From G963665925 sp963676345 (lineage in GTDB: Bacteria; Bacillota; Clostridia; Peptostreptococcales; Acidaminobacteraceae), in NCBI GenBank assembly GCA_963676345.2, contig CAXXTS010000003.1:166153-230152 (forward strand): DNA of 64,000 nucleotides. Direction: 5' to 3'. A program made the position numbers and the translations under genes. Shown here piece after piece: positions 17,756-27,118 of the stretch (within the stretch, counting starts at the first letter, position 1; every line of letters begins with the position of its first letter). Under the pieces are notes generated by a model. The model did no database searches and was not told the origin of the DNA. It saw nothing but the letters and a program-made list of their open reading frames with translations.

Positions 17756-19726
17756 TTAAGCGGCATTCTTGAGATGTTTTAGGGTCTCTTCGGCACTGAT
17801 TGGCTTTGACACCAGATAGCCTTGACCGTATTCGCAGCGAATGGTATCAAGAAAGTGGCGCTGGTATTCATGTTCAATGCCTTCAGCGACGGTCGTGATG
17901 GACATGGCTCTAGCCATGTGCACAATGTGTTCAATGATGACATGACTGAGCCCCTTACTTTCAGTAATATCGTCAATATAGCTCTTATCTATTTTAAGGG
18001 TATCAAAGGGCAACTGCCTCAAATAGTTTAAGGAAGAATATTCAGTTCCAAAGTCATCAAGACTCAGTTTAAAACCAAAGTTCTTGAGCTGGTTAAGAAT
18101 GAATCTGGAGTGCTTGATATCCTTAATAAGAGAGTACTCGGTTATTTCAAGTTCAATGCGTCTTGGGTCAATAGCATAGGTGTTGACAAGATCGCTAAGG
18201 TGGTCTGTAAAGTCCTCAGAGTGGAAGGTCTGAGGCGAAATATTTATTGAAAGTGTCTTTGCCCCAGCCTGCCATAAAGATCTGTTTTCATGAATAAAAC
18301 TAAAAGCTGTTTTAAGAACCCAGCGATCAATTTCTAGGATTTGCCCCGTTTTTTCAGCAAGGGCAATTACCTGTCCAATATGCATGGTTTTAACAGGCAT
18401 ATCCGGCCATCTGAGCAGGACTTCAAATTTTTCTGTTTGACAGCTGTGCATGTGAAAAATTGGTTGGAAGTTCAGGCAGAAAGCATTTTGTTCAAGGGCT
18501 TCATCGATGGCATTTGTGACAAGGGTTTGGTCCGTTAGCTGTTCCTTGAAGTTGAGATCAAACTCTGCAGACTGGTTTTTTCCAATTAATTTTGCACGTT
18601 CAAGAGAAATGGACATGTTCTGGACGAGGGTTTCAAAATCCCGCCCATCATTTGGAAACTGTGTGGTTCCAACACAACCCGTTGAAGCGATTTTGAACTT
18701 TCCGAGGCTTCTTTTTTTATTGAGTACACACAAAATTTTTGAAATGAATCTATCAGAGTCACAGGACGGTGCTCCCTGTAGAAATACAAATTCATCCCCG
18801 CTCCACCGGTAGACCTTACAAGTAGGAAGCTCTAGGAAAGCACTTGATATGCGCTGCAAGTAGGTATCTCCGATTTTAGGACCGTAGATTTCATTAATGG
18901 CCCTAAAATTGTCAATGCCCATGAAGTAAACCGTAAAGGCTGTATTGTACTCAATAAACTGATTCAAGTCATTTTCAAAGGATTGTCTGTTCCCAAGTGA
19001 GGTCAATGTATCGTTAAGAATCAGTTTGTCGATGGCTTCGTCTTTTTCTCGTTCGGAGGTGACGTCTCTTCCAAAAGAGACAACCATGAGCCGGTCTTCA
19101 AAGGGGTCATCAATGATGGTGTTGCTCCACTCAATCGTGAAGGTTTTTCCGTGCTTTCCAAGGATGACATTTTCACTGCTCAGGGCTATATGGTTTTCTT
19201 TTAGAGCAGAGATAAGTTCCTGTAATTTTGACTTGTCAGAATCTGGGACAAGGACTTCGGGCCAGTATTTTCCAATGATTTCATCGCTATAGCCAAGAAC
19301 ATCTGAAAAGCGATGGTTCATATTGATGATTTCACCAGAAAGCTCCCAAACGAGAATGAGGGCGTTGCTGGCGTTGAAGATCTCTTCGACCAGGTGTTTT
19401 TGGTGAATCAAATCTTTATGTGCACTGTTCAGTGCATGGTAATTGTTTTTGAGTTCGTTGTGCAGTTGACTAAGACTTTTGTTACTCGCCTTGCAAACGT
19501 AGTGAATAAGAAGCGTTGAAAGGAAAACAAACCCCCAGCCTTTGATAATTTCCATGTGGACATATATGGATTCATTTTCCGCAAATTGTATGAGGATGAG
19601 GCTTGTGAGGGGAATCCAAAGTGCACCAAAAGTGAAATAAAGGGCAGCAGGATTTACAATTGACTTAATATTTGAACACGTACGTATGTTTTGTTTCATT
19701 TTCGTAAAATAATTATGTTTAAACAT
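17756..19726 (-). CDS. membrane PAS-GGDEF-EAL protein, probable c-di-GMP phosphodiesterase
   Basis: 656 residues: two membrane helices (about 25-80), coiled coil, PAS domain (about 110-230), GGDEF-like domain (about 235-395) and EAL domain (about 405-655). The GGDEF half looks inactive as a cyclase: the signature is SGDEF (309-313) and the first metal-binding Asp of the DxD motif is Gly (FMGIDNFR). The EAL half keeps its catalytic set: the Glu of FEVLLRW, NISPQTF, ELEITE, DDFGTEYSS, the Lys of LKIDKSYI, AEGIE and the final QGY. It therefore probably degrades c-di-GMP, with PAS and the degenerate GGDEF as control. It is the last gene after the PAS protein (36 bp) and chemoreceptor. Confidence 0.88.
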   Translation of the reverse strand: MFKHNYFTKMKQNIRTCSNIKSIVNPAALYFTFGALWIPLTSLILIQFAENESIYVHMEIIKGWGFVFLSTLLIHYVCKASNKSLSQLHNELKNNYHALNSAHKDLIHQKHLVEEIFNASNALILVWELSGEIINMNHRFSDVLGYSDEIIGKYWPEVLVPDSDKSKLQELISALKENHIALSSENVILGKHGKTFTIEWSNTIIDDPFEDRLMVVSFGRDVTSEREKDEAIDKLILNDTLTSLGNRQSFENDLNQFIEYNTAFTVYFMGIDNFRAINEIYGPKIGDTYLQRISSAFLELPTCKVYRWSGDEFVFLQGAPSCDSDRFISKILCVLNKKRSLGKFKIASTGCVGTTQFPNDGRDFETLVQNMSISLERAKLIGKNQSAEFDLNFKEQLTDQTLVTNAIDEALEQNAFCLNFQPIFHMHSCQTEKFEVLLRWPDMPVKTMHIGQVIALAEKTGQILEIDRWVLKTAFSFIHENRSLWQAGAKTLSINISPQTFHSEDFTDHLSDLVNTYAIDPRRIELEITEYSLIKDIKHSRFILNQLKNFGFKLSLDDFGTEYSSLNYLRQLPFDTLKIDKSYIDDITESKGLSHVIIEHIVHMARAMSITTVAEGIEHEYQRHFLDTIRCEYGQGYLVSKPISAEETLKHLKNAA

Positions 19727-19762
19727 TTTAATACACCATTATAACTGCGGTACTCAAGTGGG

Positions 19763-20257
19763 TTAAATTTCAACCGATTTTTCCAGAACCGACAGTTCTT
19801 TATCTATTATCTTTTGGATTGTCTGTGTATCTTCTCTCAGTTCGACAAGCATGAAGGATTCATGGCCTGCGTTAACAGGCGTAAGTGTTGCTGTAAGCCA
19901 TTTTGATCTGAGTTTGCCACCGTAAGTATAGTGCTGGTTTAACCGGATTTTTTCAAAGGAGTTCTGCAAATACCAGGATGCGTCCAGGGCGTTTTTAAGG
20001 CGGCAATTTTTACACTGCCTGCGTGTTCCGCAGGCGTATTTTGTACCAGAAACATGTCTGCACTGAACCAGATTGCCAAAGCGTGCGTATTCCGGGTGTG
20101 TTTGAATATCAAATATGGCGTAGAGTGAATTGCTGATATATAGAATGTCACGCGATTTGTTTTCAATGAAAAGGGCGCGCTGATCAGAACTGATGCCGTA
20201 TGCATCATGAAGCAGGGTTTTCCAGTTGATTGGTTTTGGCTTTCGAATACTCAACAT
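19763..20257 (-). CDS. PAS-like protein with a four-cysteine motif
   Basis: 164 residues. The fold appears PAS-like: DQRALFIENKSRDILYISNSLYAIF as the first strands and WLTATLTPVNAGHESFMLVELRED as the closing sheet. Between them lies a cysteine cluster, QCRHVSGTKYACG and QCKNC (four Cys), known from small PAS proteins where it may bind metal or sense redox. No output domain is present, so it probably acts by binding a partner. Start at MLSIRK is fixed by GGAGGTAACACC; the longer reading has no ribosome site. It lies between the chemoreceptor and GGDEF-EAL genes, with a perfect hairpin just upstream of its ribosome site. Confidence 0.78.
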   Translation of the reverse strand: MLSIRKPKPINWKTLLHDAYGISSDQRALFIENKSRDILYISNSLYAIFDIQTHPEYARFGNLVQCRHVSGTKYACGTRRQCKNCRLKNALDASWYLQNSFEKIRLNQHYTYGGKLRSKWLTATLTPVNAGHESFMLVELREDTQTIQKIIDKELSVLEKSVEI

Positions 20258-20280
20258 GGTGTTACCTCCATCTTGCTTTG

Positions 20281-20302
20281 CGGGTAAACACGTGTTTACC
20301 CG
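20281..20302. repeat. 22-bp perfect palindrome / intercistronic hairpin
   Basis: The arm is CGGGTAAACAC followed at once by its exact complement. It lies 14 bases after the chemoreceptor stop codon and just before the ribosome site of the PAS gene. It could be a hairpin that tunes expression inside the operon or protects the chemoreceptor message. No T-run follows, so it is not a standard terminator. Confidence 0.7.
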
Positions 20303-20316
20303 CTGCATTTATTCAT

Positions 20317-22317
20317 TTAAACTTTAAAGCGGTTTACATTTTCATTAAGGTGTTCTGCAAGCTCTGCCTGCTTAATAGAAACCTCAGCCACTGATTCAAT
20401 GGCTCCCGACACTTCATCGATATTATTTGTGATTTCAAGGCTGCTTGCGGTAGCTTCTTCTATGGCACTGGCAACGGACTCTATAGATGCATTGACTTGG
20501 CTGATCGATGTATTGATCTCAGAAGCTTTTTTGTCAAACTGGTGCATGGCGTTGCTTACAAATTCTGAATCAGCAAGATATTGCTCGCCTGTTTCAACAA
20601 GGGTGTCGTAATCAGATATGACTTTTGAATCTATAAACTCCAGTAGCCCCTTGGAATTGTCGGCAACATCCTTGAAGGCTTCGTTGACGTCTTGAACCAG
20701 GTCGTTAATTTTATCGACGGTCGAATTGGATTCAACTGCCAGCTTGCGCACTTCCTCGGCAACGACTGCAAAGCCTTTGCCGTGTTCACCAGCGCGTGCG
20801 GCTTCTATGGCGGCGTTAAGCGCAAGCAGGTTGGTCTGTTCAGAAATCTTTTGAATGGTATCTGACATAACAATAATCTCTTCAACCACTTTGGCTCTTT
20901 CGAGGGACTGCTGAATTCCGTCCTGTCTTTTTTGGTAAATTGCGCTTGCTTCTTTCTTAGACTTTACAGCATTGTCTTTCATGGCTGTTGCACGGTAGGC
21001 AATTTCTTGAGCACTATTTGTACCTCTTTGGGCGTCTTCCATTAAGGAGACTGCGAAATCCATAATTTCATTGGATGAACTGCTGACTTGTTCAATTGCG
21101 GCCGAGGTTTCTTCCATGCCCGCTGCAATCTCCTGTGTGGCCGTATTGACATTTTGAACCTGTGCGTTGATTTCCTCGACAGTAGCGCTAAGCTCCTGAG
21201 AGGATGAAGTGACCTCACTAGAGTTTGTATTGACTTCCTGAAGCAGGTGTTTGAGCTTATCAGACATGGCGATAAAAGCACGTCCAATTTCCCCAATTTC
21301 ATCTTGAGCTTTAAAGGAAACCGTTCTAGAAAAATCACCGTCACCAGCATAGGCCATTTCCGTTTTTAAATACTTAAGCGGTTTTATAATGTTGCGGGTT
21401 GTAAATATGTATATGATGGTAATTGACAGGAGTATAGCGACCAGCATTATGATAACAATCTGACGCTGTACAGAGTGATGTGTCGCCATATAGTCATCAT
21501 AATTTGCGGTAATAGCAAGTCCCCACTCTCCAACGGGTTCATAACGGACGTACTTTTCGGTGCCATCGACAGAGTAGAATGCTTCACCGCTGGCTCCGGC
21601 ATGAATGTCTTGAATCATCTTGTCAATGGCAGGTGTATTGTACTCTTTTAAGTTGAAACTGAGCTCCATCGAAGTGTCTGGATGGGCAATGACTTGGCCG
21701 TTTTTATCAAACATGTAGCCGTAGCCTCCTTCAAAGACCTGAATTTCTTTAGCGTGACTTACCAGGTCTGACAGGCGAACGGTTAGGACAGCTGCGCCGT
21801 GGAGAGAACTTCCAGAGACAAGTGGTTTGCATATTGCGACAACGTGCTCTCCGGATGTTTTTGAAGTGAGGATTTCGCTAATGGTTGTTTCTCTTGAAGA
21901 CATGGCATCCTTAAAGTAGCCCCGATCAGCAATTGAAAGATTGGGAGCGGTTGTCGTGTTGCTTACGAGTGCTTTCCCAGACTGGTTTGTGATGACAATC
22001 GTTTCAACACCGCCTTGTGTGGCTGCAACCTGACTTTTAAGAAGTCTGTTGATGTTGGACTTGAGGTCAATCTCGCCAGCAGCCAGACTGTTTACATCAT
22101 CGAATTGACTGATGGAATCTGCGAGCAGGGTGACTGTCGAGAGTTCTGAGTCGACGGCTTCACGTACGAGACCGGTGAGTTCTGTGAGTCTTTCGTGGAC
22201 GGCATTTTCTGTGGACGCTTTAAATTGACTGAGTGTGAGTGCTTCGAGCACCGACATCGATAAGACTATGACGATGATCACAACAGCCATAAGCTTGAAT
22301 TTGACACTTTTCATCAT
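20317..22317 (-). CDS. methyl-accepting chemotaxis protein with dCache sensor
   Basis: 666 residues. Membrane helix (about 7-28), extracellular double-Cache domain (about 35-275; the YMFDKNGQVIAHPD, ISEILTSKTSGEHVVAICKP and GEWGLAITANYDDYM segments), second helix (about 280-305), HAMP domain (about 306-360) and a long methyl-accepting helical bundle ending at FKV. The conserved hairpin is EQTNLLALNAAIEAARAGEH, which contacts CheA and CheW. Start chosen at MMKSVKF, 10 bases after GGGAGG. It heads a three-gene operon with a Cys-PAS protein and a c-di-GMP phosphodiesterase, suggesting one stimulus is fed to both taxis and c-di-GMP control (inference). Confidence 0.92.
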   Translation of the reverse strand: MMKSVKFKLMAVVIIVIVLSMSVLEALTLSQFKASTENAVHERLTELTGLVREAVDSELSTVTLLADSISQFDDVNSLAAGEIDLKSNINRLLKSQVAATQGGVETIVITNQSGKALVSNTTTAPNLSIADRGYFKDAMSSRETTISEILTSKTSGEHVVAICKPLVSGSSLHGAAVLTVRLSDLVSHAKEIQVFEGGYGYMFDKNGQVIAHPDTSMELSFNLKEYNTPAIDKMIQDIHAGASGEAFYSVDGTEKYVRYEPVGEWGLAITANYDDYMATHHSVQRQIVIIMLVAILLSITIIYIFTTRNIIKPLKYLKTEMAYAGDGDFSRTVSFKAQDEIGEIGRAFIAMSDKLKHLLQEVNTNSSEVTSSSQELSATVEEINAQVQNVNTATQEIAAGMEETSAAIEQVSSSSNEIMDFAVSLMEDAQRGTNSAQEIAYRATAMKDNAVKSKKEASAIYQKRQDGIQQSLERAKVVEEIIVMSDTIQKISEQTNLLALNAAIEAARAGEHGKGFAVVAEEVRKLAVESNSTVDKINDLVQDVNEAFKDVADNSKGLLEFIDSKVISDYDTLVETGEQYLADSEFVSNAMHQFDKKASEINTSISQVNASIESVASAIEEATASSLEITNNIDEVSGAIESVAEVSIKQAELAEHLNENVNRFKV

Positions 22318-22930
22318 GAATGGTAGACCTCCCAAACTGTATGACAAGTAAGTTGGTTAAAAAAATAACGAAAGATGTTTCATTTGTATCAAAATTATGG
22401 TTAAGACTTTACATATTTGATATCGCCCATAGTATAGACGTTTAAAGCTCTAAGGTAAACCCTCTATGTAAAAGTCATTAAGTGTTAAATTAGACTTTTT
22501 TGTCGATTGAAGTCGAAAATGGAGGGTGGGTTCTATTGTTTTAGTACAACTATAAAAATACAATAAATGGATAAGTGACATATAATTATAAATATTTTGG
22601 GTATGAAATATTGGTAAAGCAAAGGACGAAAAGCGACAAATTTCTACTCTTTATATACGATTTGCGATATAAAAATAGTAAAGAGAAACTAGATGAACAC
22701 TGGAGTTTCGTTAAAACTTGGTAATTGATATCAATATATAAATAGGAAGCATGTCAGAAATTTACTGGGTTTTATAAAATTTAAACACTAAATAACTATA
22801 AACATTTTATGAACACGGCGACTTTGTTAATAAAGTGCGGTCAAATTTAATTTTTACTTAATTTAGTAGGGGTTAAATGGCATGACTAATTTGAATGCGC
22901 CTATAGCAGATTCTTAATATGGAGGTAAAG
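22318..22930. other. 613-bp AT-rich divergent intergenic region
   Basis: No convincing gene on either strand. It must carry the promoters of the chemoreceptor (minus) and photolyase (plus). A flagellar-sigma-like element is noted at 22420-22444. Short inverted repeats such as GATATC within TTGATATCAA near 22727 are present. The low GC contrasts with the flanking genes. Confidence 0.5.
22420..22444 (-). promoter_or_regulatory. possible SigD/sigma-28-type promoter of the chemoreceptor operon
   Basis: On the minus strand TAAA is followed after 13 bases by GGCGATAT, one base off the SigD -10 GCCGATAT. The spacing is shorter than the usual 14-16. It lies about 100 bp before the chemoreceptor start. 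Confidence 0.3.
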
Positions 22931-24304
22931 ATGGACAACATGCGAATTTTAAAACGTCTAGAGGGTTCAAGTGAAGGCAGGTATGTCCTCTACTGGATGC
23001 AAGCGTCCCAGCGTGTTCACTGGAACCATGCGCTCGCCTATGCAATTGAGCGCGCCAATGTACTTGGTAAACCCTTACTGGTGTATTTTGGATTGACTGG
23101 CGGCTATCCTGAAGCAAACATCCGCCACTATACATTCATGCTGGAGGGACTTGTGGAGAGTTCAAAAGCCCTTAAGGGGCTGGGAATAGGTTGGATACTT
23201 AGGCTGGCTTCACCGGAAGAGGGAATTGTCGACCTTCTGGAGGATGCGTGTGAGCTGGTTATGGATACGGGCTACATGCGTATTCAGCGCCAGTGGCGCG
23301 ACCGAGTGGTGGGACACATTGCGTTGACAAGGGCAATGCCTGTTTACCAAGTAGAGGCAGATGTGGTCGTACCTGTTGAGCGCGTTTCACAAAAGGAAGA
23401 ATATTCGGCGCGGACTATTCGCCCGAAAATTTTAGGAAAGATGGGGGATTATATAAGACCTGTGGTGGTTGAAGCACCACAGGTGCCCTTTGATTTGGAA
23501 CTTGAGCTTAGAGGGCAAGGGCCTGTGAAGGTAAGGCAGCTCATCAATCAGCTTGATCTGGACACGTCAGTAGAGCCTGTTGAAGCCTATAGGGGCGGTA
23601 CCCGTCAGGCGCTAAAACATTTAAATGATTTTCTCGATCACAAGCTGGCACACTATTCCCTTAGAAATCATCCTGAGTTTGATTACATGTCCAACTTAAG
23701 CCCCTATTTACATTTCGGTCAAATTGCACCGGCCTTTATTCTCCACGAAGTCTATGCACATCTTGAGGCGCATCCTGAAAAATCAGAAGCGGCGGACGAC
23801 TTTCTTGAAGAACTGGTGGTGCGCAGAGAACTCGCCATTAATTTTGTTTACTTTAATCATAAGTATGATGTTTTTGAACATATGACCTATGGGTGGGCCT
23901 ATGAGACAATGGCAGTACATATTCATGACCAAAGGCAGTACATCTATACTCGGGAAGAACTTGAAAGCGCAAAAACCCATGATCCCTACTGGAATGCATC
24001 CATGACCCAAATGAAAGAGACCGGAAAGATGCACACCTACATGCGCATGTACTGGTGTAAAAAAATTATGGAATGGTCTCAGGATTATAAAACAGCGTAT
24101 GAGACAGCGCTTTATTTGAACAATAAGTATTTTCTAGATGGACGCGACCCCTGCAGCTATACTGGGATTGCATGGTGCTTTGGAAAACACGACAGGGCAT
24201 GGAAAGAGCGTCCAGTCTTTGGAAAGCTTCGCTATATGAACAGCAATGGACTAAGACGCAAGTTCAATATGGCGCCTTATGTGGCACGTTTTACACCCAA
24301 ATAG
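22931..24304 (+). CDS. class II CPD photolyase
   Basis: 457 residues. Light-driven repair of cyclobutane pyrimidine dimers with reduced FAD. The N-terminal antenna domain begins RYVLYWMQASQRVHWNHAL, the class II hallmark. The C-terminal FAD and DNA binding half shows THDPYWNASMTQMKETGKMH, MRMYWCKKIMEWS, LNNKYFLDGRDPCSYTGIAW and HDRAWKERPVFGKLRYMN. Length is normal. Start at MDNMR is chosen since GGAGGTAAAG directly precedes it; an ATG 12 bases upstream has no ribosome site. It stands alone and is followed by a very strong terminator. Confidence 0.93.
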   Translation: MDNMRILKRLEGSSEGRYVLYWMQASQRVHWNHALAYAIERANVLGKPLLVYFGLTGGYPEANIRHYTFMLEGLVESSKALKGLGIGWILRLASPEEGIVDLLEDACELVMDTGYMRIQRQWRDRVVGHIALTRAMPVYQVEADVVVPVERVSQKEEYSARTIRPKILGKMGDYIRPVVVEAPQVPFDLELELRGQGPVKVRQLINQLDLDTSVEPVEAYRGGTRQALKHLNDFLDHKLAHYSLRNHPEFDYMSNLSPYLHFGQIAPAFILHEVYAHLEAHPEKSEAADDFLEELVVRRELAINFVYFNHKYDVFEHMTYGWAYETMAVHIHDQRQYIYTREELESAKTHDPYWNASMTQMKETGKMHTYMRMYWCKKIMEWSQDYKTAYETALYLNNKYFLDGRDPCSYTGIAWCFGKHDRAWKERPVFGKLRYMNSNGLRRKFNMAPYVARFTPK

Positions 24305-24426
24305 CCCTCTGGTCTTTAGTTACAGTATTCACTTATGTTTGGAATGTTTTGCAGGACGTTTGGCGTGTCAAGTTTGAAAAGTGTAAGAAACACACACAAT
24401 ATGAAATTATAGTGCGGATAAACGTA

Positions 24427-24480
24427 AAAGGGTGTAGAAAATGGACCTTCACTGGAAAGTCGATTTTCTACACCCTTTGC
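24427..24480. terminator. strong bidirectional terminator
   Basis: A perfect 16-bp stem (arm AAAGGGTGTAGAAAAT) with a 20-base loop that can itself pair. It separates the photolyase from the facing response-regulator gene. Confidence 0.85.
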
Positions 24481-24492
24481 TTTAAGTCGGGG

Positions 24493-25143
24493 CTAAATAT
24501 TATGAATGTCAAAACCTTCGATGAGCTTATACGTGTTTTTAGGACGGCCCAGATTGCCATAGACAGGAACCACTTCGATCAGGCTGTTGTTTTCAAGGTA
24601 TTTAATATATCGGTGTACAGTCTGATAGGCGAGTTCAACACCATTTGATATGTCCTCGAAGGTTACTTCACTGTCTTGTTTTGATAGAAAGTCGGTGATG
24701 AGTTGCATGGTTGCAAGTGAGATGCCCTTTTCAATATAAACGGCTTCTTTTTTGCGCTGCATTTGCCGATGCATTTCACCAATATGCAAGTTGACTTTGA
24801 TGCGTGAAATAAGATCAGGTGCCTTAACAGGCTTAATAGAAAAGTCATTTGCGCCGGCGGCCATGAACTTATCGGCTGTTTGCTGCTGCTCGTCTACAGT
24901 GAGAATGAGTATGGGCAAGTTTGGGGCGTGGGCCTTTATTTTTTTAGTGGTCAGAAGGCCGTCCCAATCCGGCATATTGTAATCGAGAATGACCAGGTCA
25001 AACTTCTGAGCTTGTATGAGTTCAAAACCTTCTCGTCCGCTGGATACGGCGGTAGCCTCATAACCGCAGTAGGTGCAGATTTCACTTATGGTGAATTGTA
25101 TGCCCGGATCGTCATCGATAATTAAAATTCTAGTTTTTTTCAT
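24493..25143 (-). CDS. response regulator with winged-helix output
   Basis: 216 residues. Receiver domain with complete catalytic set: Asp10-Asp11-Asp12, phosphoacceptor Asp54 in VILDYNMPD, Thr in LILTVDE and Lys in SIKPVKA. The C-terminal part (about 150-210) is a helix-turn-helix with wing (VELAYQTVHRYIKYLENNSL, GRPKNTYKL), like the CitB/DcuR group. The start codon overlaps the kinase stop by 4 bases (ATGA), so the pair is translationally coupled. It is the last gene of the binding-protein / DUF6305 / kinase / regulator operon and is its transcriptional output; probable targets include the operon or the divergent OPT transporter (inference). Confidence 0.92.
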   Translation of the reverse strand: MKKTRILIIDDDPGIQFTISEICTYCGYEATAVSSGREGFELIQAQKFDLVILDYNMPDWDGLLTTKKIKAHAPNLPILILTVDEQQQTADKFMAAGANDFSIKPVKAPDLISRIKVNLHIGEMHRQMQRKKEAVYIEKGISLATMQLITDFLSKQDSEVTFEDISNGVELAYQTVHRYIKYLENNSLIEVVPVYGNLGRPKNTYKLIEGFDIHNI

Positions 25144-26504
25144 GACTGAACTCCTTTATCTGAAGCGGGCAACCAGATAAACACCGTGGTGCCCTTTCCG
25201 TAAGTGCTTTCTAAGTCTATTTTACCATTGTTTTCGATAACCGTCTGTTTTGCAAATGGCAGACCGAGGCCGGAGGTGTTTTTTCCTGAAAAACCGATAT
25301 CCCAAATTCGTGTCAGATCATCCTCTTTTACCCCCATGCCATTGTCAGAAATACTGATTAATACACCGTCCATATTGTGTTGTGCCTTTACTTCAAGCAC
25401 TTTTACTTCTGAAGAAGCAGGTGCCAGAAGGGCGTTTTCAAGAATATTGACAAGGGCTCTTGCCATCCGGACCTTGTTGATTTCGAGTATAGGCAGATCC
25501 GGTTCGACATCCACTAGAAGTTTTGTTTTATCCTGTTCCAGCGGAACCTGAGCCCGGATGTACTGGAGAAGGTGTTCAACACTGACAAGCTCTCTGGCGT
25601 CCCCGTATAGGAAGCTGGAAATCATGTCAGACATTTTTGAAATGCTGGATTCAATGCGATTGCCGTAGCTCTCAATTTTGCTGACGTCCTTAGAGAGAAC
25701 CAGTAGTGAAATCAGGCCTTGTATGGTTGCAAGCGGCGTTTTAAGGTCATGGGCAAGGGCATTGATTTCTTGATAAATTCGGTTGTTCATAACGTGCTGC
25801 TGCATTTCTTCAAAGGCCATTTCCTTTTGGTGTTTTTCCTCAGCAACTTTCAGGTTTTGAATATAAAGGCGGATGAGCAGAGCTGTTAGAAATGAGGAAA
25901 TAATCAGCGGAGACATATAAATGAGGGCGAGTTGAGCCAAATTGCTCCCAAGGTGTAGGCTGGCAATTTTAAGGCTGGTGGACAGGTCATTCATTCCGAT
26001 GTGAAATTTGGCGAGCTCGGGGACCATGTTAATCCACTGAATTAGAAAAAAGACCTGCAATCCAATAAAAATCTTGGGGAGGAGCGCGTCATTTTCACAG
26101 CTTGAAAAATAGACGAGACCCAGTGTTATCCCCATTCCAAGTGCAGCCGTCATAAGCTCCATCGGGTAGTAGCTGAGGTTGTTAATAATGAGGAGCAGGA
26201 CGCTATAAGTTGTCGCGACAAAAAGCATCTGGTCGGCTCTGCTTTGAATATAGTTGCTTGCAAAGTTTAGGCCTATCGATTCCATAAGCATATAGAGCAT
26301 GAAGCTGGGAATCATAAAGAGCATGCAGTTCTGGATGGCTCCGCGCATAAGCAGGCTGCTGTTCCCCGTTGTAATGGCTGTACGAATGTCAACAATGACA
26401 TCAAAGGCAACATTGCGGGTTGCAAGAGGCCATAAAATGAGGATGGACAGGAGCATGGTAAATTCTATAATCATTTTTGCTTTGTTATAAGATGTAAAAT
26501 GCAT
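25140..26504 (-). CDS. polytopic membrane histidine kinase
   Basis: 454 residues. The N-terminal 225 residues form about six or seven membrane helices with only short loops, so it has no large extracellular sensor domain of its own. A coiled linker leads to the kinase core: H-box ALAHDLKTPLA with His252, N-box VNILENALLA, DNGMGV and SGLGLPFAK. The missing sensor domain and the upstream genes for an anchored binding protein and a DUF6305 protein suggest that ligand sensing is done by these partners. It starts 8 bases after the DUF6305 stop and overlaps the regulator by 4 bases. Confidence 0.9.
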   Translation of the reverse strand: MHFTSYNKAKMIIEFTMLLSILILWPLATRNVAFDVIVDIRTAITTGNSSLLMRGAIQNCMLFMIPSFMLYMLMESIGLNFASNYIQSRADQMLFVATTYSVLLLIINNLSYYPMELMTAALGMGITLGLVYFSSCENDALLPKIFIGLQVFFLIQWINMVPELAKFHIGMNDLSTSLKIASLHLGSNLAQLALIYMSPLIISSFLTALLIRLYIQNLKVAEEKHQKEMAFEEMQQHVMNNRIYQEINALAHDLKTPLATIQGLISLLVLSKDVSKIESYGNRIESSISKMSDMISSFLYGDARELVSVEHLLQYIRAQVPLEQDKTKLLVDVEPDLPILEINKVRMARALVNILENALLAPASSEVKVLEVKAQHNMDGVLISISDNGMGVKEDDLTRIWDIGFSGKNTSGLGLPFAKQTVIENNGKIDLESTYGKGTTVFIWLPASDKGVQS

Positions 26505-26512
26505 ACCTTCAC

Positions 26513-27118
26513 CTACCTGAATAAAAATGCCAGCGACAAGCTGACCTGGTCTATGGAATCCACTTCGGATAGTGGAATGTCACCCTTTTCTGAAAGTTGG
26601 TCTACGAAGCGCCTATCCATTTCATGAGTGTTGAGAATAAGGTAGTCCGATTCGTGACATATGGTTTCGAGCAGTGTATCTGTATTCTTGTTTCTGCGGT
26701 CTGGGCCTCCAATAAAGGCTGTGACAACTGGCCGGTCTTCTTCTTTAAATCGGCTGATCAGAGAGAGGACACGGCTGAGCTCTTCGTCATACTGCCTGTC
26801 GTTGAGCATCATGCCCACTTCACTGTAGCCGACCACAATGACACCAGCACTGTATTTTTCAACATTTTCCATATCTGCCTCAGGCATAAAATGGTTGTTC
26901 AGATGCAGCTTATTGGCTAAGTCATGAAAGACATAGGCGTCGGTACTCTGTCCTGCAGATGAGATGAGCAGCATGTTTGCAGAAAAGGGCGCATCGATAA
27001 AGGTGTTTTCCTGAATGACCTGTGAGGAATCCGGTTTAAAGAAACCGTAAATGCCAAAGACAATTGCCATACCCAGCAGGGCAGAAAGGACTTCTGTTTT
27101 GTATTTACTCATTGTCAT
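26513..27118 (-). CDS. DUF6305-like membrane-anchored protein
   Basis: 201 residues. One N-terminal membrane helix (about 10-27) anchors an extracytoplasmic alpha/beta domain. The segments ANMLLISSAGQSTDAYVF, AGVIVVGYSEVGMML, RPVVTAFIGGPDRRN and SDYLILNTHEMDRRF follow the order of the DUF6305 family, whose function is not known. Start at MTMSK is fixed by GAGGTGACCC. It overlaps the upstream binding-protein gene by 14 bases and is followed 8 bases later by the kinase, so it belongs to a tightly coupled signalling operon. Family call is from memory of the pattern and is moderate in certainty. Confidence 0.7.
   Translation of the reverse strand: MTMSKYKTEVLSALLGMAIVFGIYGFFKPDSSQVIQENTFIDAPFSANMLLISSAGQSTDAYVFHDLANKLHLNNHFMPEADMENVEKYSAGVIVVGYSEVGMMLNDRQYDEELSRVLSLISRFKEEDRPVVTAFIGGPDRRNKNTDTLLETICHESDYLILNTHEMDRRFVDQLSEKGDIPLSEVDSIDQVSLSLAFLFR

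Noticed and set aside
17756..19726. EAL domain judged inactive because the motif reads EVL
   Set aside because: The catalytic Glu is present and all other metal and catalytic residues are kept; EVL is a tolerated variant.
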